Source: an uncultured Lachnospiraceae bacterium (lineage in GTDB: Bacteria; Bacillota; Clostridia; Lachnospirales; Lachnospiraceae). From it: a DNA stretch of 8,124 bases. The position numbers and the translations under genes were made by a program. Below are positions 5,017-8,124 of this stretch, in pieces (position 1 is the first letter of the stretch; every line of letters starts with the position of its first letter). Under the pieces are notes generated by a model. That model saw only the letters and a program-made list of their open reading frames with translations. It searched no databases and was not told where the DNA came from. The stretch lies in the NCBI GenBank assembly GCA_948794795.1, contig CAQGLR010000076.1, positions 1 through 8,124 on the forward strand, written 5' to 3'.

Positions 5017-5052
5017 TGGCAAAGATTGCCAGATGGAATTGTACATATGTAC
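5017..5052. promoter_or_regulatory. Two palindromes upstream of the RanBP2-like gene promoter
   Basis: TGGCAA-AGA-TTGCCA at 5017-5031 and the perfect 12-bp palindrome GTACATATGTAC at 5041-5052 lie just upstream of the -35 box. The GTACAT/ATGTAC half-sites recur in the arms of the leader hairpin at 4945-4950 and 4971-4976, suggesting a shared regulator that binds both sides of the promoter. Confidence 0.35.
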
Positions 5053-5102
5053 CAAAAACAATAACCGAAAATAAATAAAAAAGAAAACAGATGGCGGATA
5101 AA

Positions 5103-5141
5103 ATCAAAAATACTGCCCTTGCAAGAGAAGCACAAGGGCAG
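5103..5141 (-). terminator. Intrinsic terminator of the secreted Cys/His protein gene
   Basis: On the minus strand CTGCCCTTG (5141-5133) pairs with CAAGGGCAG (5121-5113) over a perfect 9-bp GC-rich stem with an 11-nt loop, followed by TATTTTTGAT. It lies 43 bp after the stop of the gene at 5185-5442. Confidence 0.75.
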
Positions 5142-5154
5142 CAGAGCCACACTC

Positions 5155-5179
5155 AAAACCTCGTGGCAAAGGTTTTTTT
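5155..5179 (+). terminator. Terminator-like hairpin on the plus strand
   Basis: AAAACCT (5155-5161) pairs with AGGTTTT (5170-5176) and the T-run continues to 5179, giving an intrinsic-terminator shape for plus-strand transcripts. No plus-strand gene is recognised directly upstream, so it may only block transcription into the opposing gene. Confidence 0.35.
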
Positions 5180-5184
5180 GGCAA

Positions 5185-5442
5185 TTATCTGTAACATATG
5201 CCACAAGGTTTTAAGCCTAATTTGTTTTTAGCCTTTTTTAAAGTAGTTTTTTTGATTTTTTTACTGTGTTTCAATGACCGGCAGTCTTTATCGGAATGGT
5301 AAGCATAGCTTGACCCAGGAACGTAGTAAACATAAGTTTTGGCTTCTGCCATTATTGCAGTATCAGGATTAATCATTTCCCCACAAGGAGAGATGACCAG
5401 TGGCAGACATGCAAACGAAACAATAAAAAGCTTTTTGAACAT
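5185..5442 (-). CDS. Small secreted protein with Cys/His metal-binding-like module
   Basis: This 85-aa protein has a signal peptide: basic MFKK, a hydrophobic stretch to about residue 18, and a likely cleavage after AEA near residue 34. The Cys at about 20 is preceded by Pro, so it is not a good lipobox. The mature part is basic and follows the pattern YVxxPGSSYAYHSDKDC, lysine-rich linker, LKPCGIC, which resembles the Ada-like/competence-nuclease-associated module (YH...C...PC..C) seen in secreted Firmicute proteins; three Cys and one His could bind a metal. The ATG at 5442 is 7 nt after a GGGGG site; the upstream in-frame ATG at 5460 lies before that site. It has its own promoter and terminator, so it is probably expressed in the lysogen, perhaps acting at the surface. 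Function unknown. Confidence 0.8.
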   Translation of the reverse strand: MFKKLFIVSFACLPLVISPCGEMINPDTAIMAEAKTYVYYVPGSSYAYHSDKDCRSLKHSKKIKKTTLKKAKNKLGLKPCGICYR

Positions 5443-5467
5443 TTTTAATCCCCCTTCCATATACGTT

Positions 5468-5495
5468 TTGCAACATAAATATTATAGGATATAAG
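5468..5495 (+). promoter_or_regulatory. Weak candidate plus-strand promoter for the 5555-6205 genes
   Basis: TTGCAA at 5468-5473 and TATAAG at 5490-5495 are 16 bp apart and overlap the opposing promoter 5481-5509. The plus-strand genes from 5555 need a promoter because minus-strand genes and terminators separate them from upstream transcription, but these boxes are poor. Confidence 0.25.
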
Positions 5496-5509
5496 GAAAG
5501 GGATAGCAA
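5481..5509 (-). promoter_or_regulatory. Promoter of the secreted Cys/His protein gene
   Basis: On the minus strand TTGCTA (5509-5504) and a perfect TATAAT (5486-5481) are 17 bp apart. The predicted leader is about 30 nt. Confidence 0.65.
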
Positions 5510-5554
5510 GTATTAAAAAATATAGAACCAGGCAAGGAAGAAGGTGTAAGAAAT

Positions 5555-5719
5555 ATGAAAAGACATGATAAAAAAGTAAATGAACGGCTTGCCCATGTGG
5601 TAGAAAAATATATTCATTGCCAGCAAAAGGTAGCGGCTGATAATCCAATTGTAGCGGATTCTGCAGCAAAAATGTGCAGTATTGCAATCTGGGAAATGTG
5701 GGCTTTGACGCAGGAATAA
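5555..5719 (+). CDS. Small alpha-helical protein of 54 aa, function unknown
   Basis: The 54-aa product starts MKRHDKKVNERLAHVVEKYI and ends in an amphipathic helix containing CSIAIWEMWALTQE. It has a basic N-terminus, no signal peptide and no metal-binding pairs. A GAAGGTG ribosome-binding-like site lies 8 nt before the ATG. The next gene starts 28 bp downstream with a better ribosome binding site, so the two are probably co-transcribed. I do not recognise the family; small helical proteins of this type are common between the regulatory and replication regions of Firmicute prophages. Coding status is supported by the ribosome binding site, the clean in-frame stop and spacing, but not by homology I can check. 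Confidence 0.68.
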   Translation: MKRHDKKVNERLAHVVEKYIHCQQKVAADNPIVADSAAKMCSIAIWEMWALTQE

Positions 5720-5747
5720 ATTCAAAACATGCAGGGAGGTAATAATA

Positions 5748-5900
5748 ATGGATTTAGCAAAAGAGCAGATATGGAGATTTTATGAAACGCTGGCAAGGAT
5801 AGTTTCAAGGCGTGAGGGTGTGGATGTAAAACTGGTTTCCTTGGAACTGAAAGAGGACATCCAGAAAGAAGGGGCAGCCAGCATTGAAATAAAAAATTAG
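5748..5900 (+). CDS. Small protein of 50 aa, function unknown
   Basis: The ATG follows GGGAGGT at 7 nt, a strong ribosome binding site. The 50-aa product begins with a helix (MDLAKEQIWRFYETLARIVS), then RREGVDVKLVSLELKED, a beta-like segment, and an acidic end. No known motif is visible. It probably forms an operon with the 54-aa gene upstream. Its stop codon's last base is the first base of a hairpin, GGCACAGC/GCTGTGCC, which starts a series of three stem-loops leading to the next gene. Confidence 0.7.
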   Translation: MDLAKEQIWRFYETLARIVSRREGVDVKLVSLELKEDIQKEGAASIEIKN

Positions 5901-5925
5901 GCACAGCATAAGGCGTCGCTGTGCC
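5900..5925. terminator. GC-rich hairpin at the end of the 50-aa gene
   Basis: GGCACAGC (5900-5907) pairs with GCTGTGCC (5918-5925) over 8 bp with a 10-nt loop. No T-run follows (CAGTTCG), so termination is uncertain; it is also the first of three consecutive stem-loops. Confidence 0.4.
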
Positions 5926-5945
5926 CAGTTCGTAACAATCTGCTA

Positions 5946-5986
5946 TGACTGTTGTTTTAATTATATCATATTAAAACAGCCTGTCA
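5946..5986. other. Second stem-loop in the leader of the zinc-ribbon gene
   Basis: TGAC (5946-5949) pairs with GTCA (5983-5986), and GTTGTTTTAAT (5951-5961) pairs with ATTAAAACAGC (5970-5980) including one G-T pair; a small internal loop separates them and the apical loop is 8 nt. The third hairpin starts at the next base. Confidence 0.5.
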
Positions 5987-6023
5987 ATAGCCCTTTCTGC
6001 TATAGATAGGCAGAAAGGGCTAT
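5987..6023. promoter_or_regulatory. Perfect 14-bp hairpin sequestering a ribosome binding site
   Basis: ATAGCCCTTTCTGC (5987-6000) pairs perfectly with GCAGAAAGGGCTAT (6010-6023), with a 9-nt loop. The AAAGGG ribosome binding site of the following gene (ATG at 6026) is inside the right arm, two bases before the start. Translation should be low unless the stem is opened, or if transcription begins inside it. Confidence 0.6.
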
Positions 6024-6025
6024 GC

Positions 6026-6205
6026 ATGGAAAGTAAAAGATATAATTCAGCTGACCCGTTTTTTGTTGTCAGATGCAGGGATTGCGGTAAGGAATACTGG
6101 AGCACTATAAGAGCAAATGATGCGTGTGTGAAATGTGGAAGCACCAATATAAGCACCAGTGCACCAAAACACAATATTAAAAATTATAACTTCCAAAAGA
6201 AGTAA
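6026..6205 (+). CDS. Small zinc-ribbon protein with structured leader
   Basis: The 59-aa product has two CxxC pairs, Cys18/Cys21 (CRDC) and Cys34/Cys37 (CVKC), with CGxxYW after the first and CGST after the second. This is a single zinc ribbon followed by a basic, Asn/Lys-rich tail, suited to nucleic-acid contact. The only start that fits is the ATG at 6026, whose AAAGGG site is in the stem just before it. It is probably the third gene of the 5555-6205 group, separated from the others by 125 bp of hairpins, so its expression may be uncoupled. It is too small to assign; a transcription adaptor or RNA-binding protein is possible. Confidence 0.75.
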   Translation: MESKRYNSADPFFVVRCRDCGKEYWSTIRANDACVKCGSTNISTSAPKHNIKNYNFQKK

Positions 6206-6476
6206 CCATCCTTTGCTGCTGTCAAAGGCAGCAGGGGAATTAAGGCATGGTCTGTGTGTGCCATGCCTGTACAAGGTTTTTACACTTTTTTACATATATT
6301 GCATTGTTTTTATATTACATTTACCTCTACAAAAAACGCACACAAAGCCCTGGCAGTGGAATTGTTTCTGCTGCCAGGAAATAAAAAGCAAAGATAAAGA
6401 AAGGAAAACCAGTGATTTTATGGAAAAATTTGAACCCTGGCCTAAAATGTCAGGGAGATTAATAAGAAAGGAATAA
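6206..6476. other. Non-coding stretch with hairpins and an 18-codon open frame
   Basis: No convincing gene lies here. It holds hairpins CCTTTG/CAAAGG (6210-6228, competing with TGCTGC/GCAGCA at 6214-6233), AGGCATGG/CCATGCCT (6243-6268) and CCTGGCAG/CTGCCAGG (6349-6378), separated by a T-rich block at 6276-6327. An 18-aa frame at 6420-6476 (MEKFEPWPKMSGRLIRKE) has only a distant AAAGGA upstream; it could be a leader peptide but is not supported. The long frame through 6159-6476 was judged a shadow because it crosses these hairpins and overlaps the zinc-ribbon gene. Confidence 0.4.
6289..6316 (+). promoter_or_regulatory. Candidate promoter for the PP-loop/radical SAM genes
   Basis: TTTACA at 6289-6294 and TATATT at 6311-6316 are 16 bp apart in a T-rich block. 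If used, it gives a leader of nearly 300 nt before the enzyme gene at 6614, containing the CCTGGCAG hairpin and the structured segment at 6477-6613. Confidence 0.35.
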
Positions 6477-6613
6477 CGAGTACCTGGTAGACCAGGTTGA
6501 ATTGTCGGGTGATTAAGACATGGCGAAAAATTGGTTGAGTAGTTGCGGGCATAAAAAGCTCATGGGTAGCCTGAAACCGATTATCCACGATACGGTATTT
6601 GTAGCGTGGTGTT
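6477..6613 (+). ncRNA. GC-enriched structured segment, possible leader or small RNA
   Basis: These 137 bp contain no supported gene and hold about 46% G+C by count, visibly more than the AT-rich flanks, a common sign of structured RNA in low-GC genomes. ACCTGG/CCAGGT (6482-6497) forms a 6-bp stem with a TAGA tetraloop. CCACG-A-TAC (6585-6593) pairs with GTA-G-CGTGG (6601-6609) with a 7-nt loop, ending just before the ATG at 6614 and covering its ribosome binding region. A weaker GGGC/GCTC stem lies at 6547-6561. No known RNA class was recognised. It could instead be a decayed gene. Confidence 0.3.
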
Positions 6614-7360
6614 ATGAAATTCATTGCAAGTGTAAGTTTTGGCAAGGACAGTCTTGCTATGTTGTTAAAATTATTAGAACTGGATTATCCACTTGATGAA
6701 GTTGTTTATTTTGATATTGGGGTGGAATTTGACAGCATAAGGTACAATGCAGAGAAAATGGGTAAGATACTGGCAGATAAAAAGATTAGTTTTACTATTT
6801 TGGAACCCAAAGAGCCGTTTATATGGTGCATGGCAGAAAAACCAGTGGTAAAACGTGATGGTACATTACAATGTGGTTACAAATGGTGTGGAGGCTGTAC
6901 AAGGTGGGGTACAACGTTAAAATTAGATGCTATCAGGGATAACAATAAAAAATATGGAGATGAAATGATAGCGGAGTATGTCGGTGTTGCAGCAGATGAA
7001 AGACAGAGGATAAGCAGACAGAGAAATGGAAACAGAATAAAAATTTATCCACTTACTGAATGGGAAATGACGGAAAGTAATTGCCTGGAATACTGCTATT
7101 CGCACGGATGGCACTGGAGTGAAAACGGATATGAATTATATGATTTGCTTGACAGGGTTTCATGTAAATACTGTAAAAATAAAAATTTAAAGGAATTAAG
7201 GAATATCTATCATTTCATGCCAGACATATGGCAGGAATTAAAGGAATTGCAAGATAAAGTACAGATGCCATTTAAAGGTAACAAAACAATACATGACCTT
7301 GAAGCAAGGTTTATTTCAGAGGATGCACAGATGGATTTATTTGATTTTATAGAAGAGTAA
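6614..7360 (+). CDS. PAPS-reductase-family PP-loop enzyme (phage/ICE type)
   Basis: The 248-aa protein belongs to the phosphoadenosine-phosphosulfate reductase/adenine-nucleotide alpha-hydrolase superfamily. Residues 8-13 are SFGKDS, the PP-loop that binds the nucleotide triphosphate (usually SGGKDS). Further along are VEFDS (37-41), Cys87/Cys92/Cys95 in CGYKWCGGC, GVAADER (124-130) and Cys184/Cys187 in VSCKYC, which could hold a zinc or iron-sulfur centre. The family includes PAPS reductase, DndC-like DNA sulfur-transfer proteins and many uncharacterised phage enzymes; this one lacks clear evidence for sulfate assimilation, since no other assimilation genes are near. The ATG at 6614 is the only start after an in-frame stop at 6602, but its ribosome binding site is weak and lies in a hairpin, so translation may be controlled. 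The radical SAM gene follows after 67 bp in the same direction, and the two probably act together. Confidence 0.92.
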   Translation: MKFIASVSFGKDSLAMLLKLLELDYPLDEVVYFDIGVEFDSIRYNAEKMGKILADKKISFTILEPKEPFIWCMAEKPVVKRDGTLQCGYKWCGGCTRWGTTLKLDAIRDNNKKYGDEMIAEYVGVAADERQRISRQRNGNRIKIYPLTEWEMTESNCLEYCYSHGWHWSENGYELYDLLDRVSCKYCKNKNLKELRNIYHFMPDIWQELKELQDKVQMPFKGNKTIHDLEARFISEDAQMDLFDFIEE

Positions 7361-7427
7361 GGTAATGATGGTGCGATTAAGCGTGTTTACATAATTTATA
7401 CAGATGCAGAGAGGTAGGCATTAAACA

Positions 7428-8124
7428 ATGAGGATTGGTCTGGTAGATGTTGATGGGCACAATTTCCCAAGCCTCCCACTAATGAAATTGTCTGCGTGGC
7501 ATAAGCAGCAAGGGGATACTGTTGAATGGTATGACCAGTTATTTCATAGCATTGGGGAACCATTTGACAAGGTATATATGTCAAAGGTATTCAGTTTTAC
7601 ACCAGATTTTCCTTATCATGTTAATGCAAAAGAAGTTATAAAGGGTGGAAGTGGTTATTGCATCCGTTTAAAGAACGGGAAAGAAGTCTATGACAAAGAA
7701 AAAGATACCATGTTACCACCAAAGATAGAAACAATATATCCAGATTATGAAATTTACTATGACATTATACCAGAAGTTAAAAATACTGCCTATGGATTTT
7801 TGACAAGAGGCTGTCCAAGAGGTTGTGAATACTGTCATGTCGGCTGCAAAGAGGGCAGGAAATCTTATAAGGTTGCAGACCTTGGTACTTTCTGGCATGG
7901 ACAGAAAAACATTGTCCTTTTAGACCCTAACATAACCGCTTGTAGGGACTGGAAACCATTATTCCAGCAGTTAATAGACAGCAATGTCTGGATTGATTTT
8001 TCCCAGGGTTTAGATATCCGCCTTATGGACAGGGAAAAAATAAAAATGTTAATGCAGATGAAAATTAAACAGGTACATTTTGCATGGGACAGATACCAGG
8101 ATAAAAAGGAAATAGTACCAAAGT
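7428..8124 (+). CDS. Radical SAM enzyme with B12-binding-like N-terminus (partial)
   Basis: The frame is open from the ATG at 7428 to the window end (232 residues), so the C-terminus is missing. Residues 1-50 (MRIGLVDVDGHNFPSLPLMKLSAWH...GDTVEWYD) resemble the Rossmann-type B12-binding domain found before radical SAM cores in methylthiotransferase-like families, although a cobalamin-ligand DxHxxG motif is not evident. The radical SAM cluster is Cys129, Cys133 and Cys136 (CPRGCEYC), which binds the 4Fe-4S cluster and S-adenosylmethionine. NIVLLDPNI (161-169) and WIDFSQGLDIRL (188-199) fit later strands of the TIM-type barrel. GAGGT lies 12 nt before the start, a rather long spacing. It follows the PP-loop enzyme by 67 bp and is likely in the same operon. 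Radical SAM proteins of this type are encoded in Firmicute phages, but the substrate is unknown. Confidence 0.92.
   Translation, partial: MRIGLVDVDGHNFPSLPLMKLSAWHKQQGDTVEWYDQLFHSIGEPFDKVYMSKVFSFTPDFPYHVNAKEVIKGGSGYCIRLKNGKEVYDKEKDTMLPPKIETIYPDYEIYYDIIPEVKNTAYGFLTRGCPRGCEYCHVGCKEGRKSYKVADLGTFWHGQKNIVLLDPNITACRDWKPLFQQLIDSNVWIDFSQGLDIRLMDREKIKMLMQMKIKQVHFAWDRYQDKKEIVPK

Noticed and set aside
4926..5204. Upstream extension of the RanBP2-like gene
   Set aside because: Would include a promoter, hairpin and terminator; the internal ATG at 4925 has a good ribosome binding site.
5091..5231. Plus-strand 46-codon frame beginning MADKIKN
   Set aside because: No ribosome binding site, crosses the terminator stem of the opposing gene and overlaps that gene's 3' end.
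5445..5904. Minus-strand frames antisense to the 54-aa and 50-aa genes
   Set aside because: Shadows of plus-strand genes with good ribosome binding sites; translations lack motifs.
6159..6476. Plus-strand frame of 105 codons
   Set aside because: Begins inside the zinc-ribbon gene in another frame, lacks a ribosome binding site and passes through three hairpins and a T-rich promoter-like block.
6477..6613. tRNA, hammerhead, pistol or other known ribozyme
   Set aside because: No cloverleaf, T-loop motif or CUGAUGA-type core could be found by eye.
6522..6697. Plus-strand frame beginning MAKNWLSS
   Set aside because: Overlaps the well-supported PP-loop gene in another frame and has no convincing ribosome binding site; the segment is better read as structured non-coding.

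Overview
The window looks like the left end of a prophage or integrative element in a low-GC Gram-positive bacterium, most likely a gut Clostridia (Lachnospiraceae-like). Reasons: AT-rich DNA, strong AGGAGG-type ribosome binding sites, TTGACA/TATAAT-type promoters, and a lysogeny module followed by a run of very small genes. The host assignment is inference; no host gene is visible. The outermost bases carry a GC-rich hairpin that resembles the 5' half of a type I-C CRISPR repeat, next to a possible recombination core, so the element-host junction may be at the window edge.

Layout. (1) 44-3361, minus strand: large serine recombinase, a membrane-anchored SAP-domain protein and an XRE-family repressor, all reading toward the left edge, with non-canonical hairpins after the last two. 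(2) 3362-3524: divergent lysogenic/early promoters. A 17-bp direct repeat exactly fills the -35/-10 spacer of the rightward promoter. (3) 3525-4425: a 55-aa early protein and three small ribbon-helix-helix (RHH) regulators. Two are convergent with overlapping 3' ends; two are divergent across a repeat-rich operator region. (4) 4446-5442: three small Cys-rich proteins: a zinc-ribbon protein, a RanBP2-type zinc-finger protein and a secreted Cys/His protein, with their own promoters, hairpins and terminators. (5) 5555-6205: two small unrecognised proteins, then a zinc-ribbon protein whose ribosome binding site lies inside a perfect 14-bp hairpin, the last of three stacked stem-loops. (6) 6206-6613: about 400 bp without a convincing gene; its last ~137 bp are richer in GC than the flanks and hairpin-forming, so it may be a structured leader or small RNA. 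(7) 6614-8124: a PAPS-reductase-family PP-loop enzyme followed by a radical SAM enzyme with an N-terminal B12-binding-like region, cut by the window end.

How it fits together. The repressor and integrase module should hold the element in the chromosome. The repressor probably binds the repeats in 3422-3481 to silence the rightward promoter. The RHH proteins probably add a second layer of control at 4114-4215. The PP-loop/radical SAM pair is the main enzymatic cargo seen here and may modify a nucleic acid or nucleotide, but its substrate cannot be read from the sequence.
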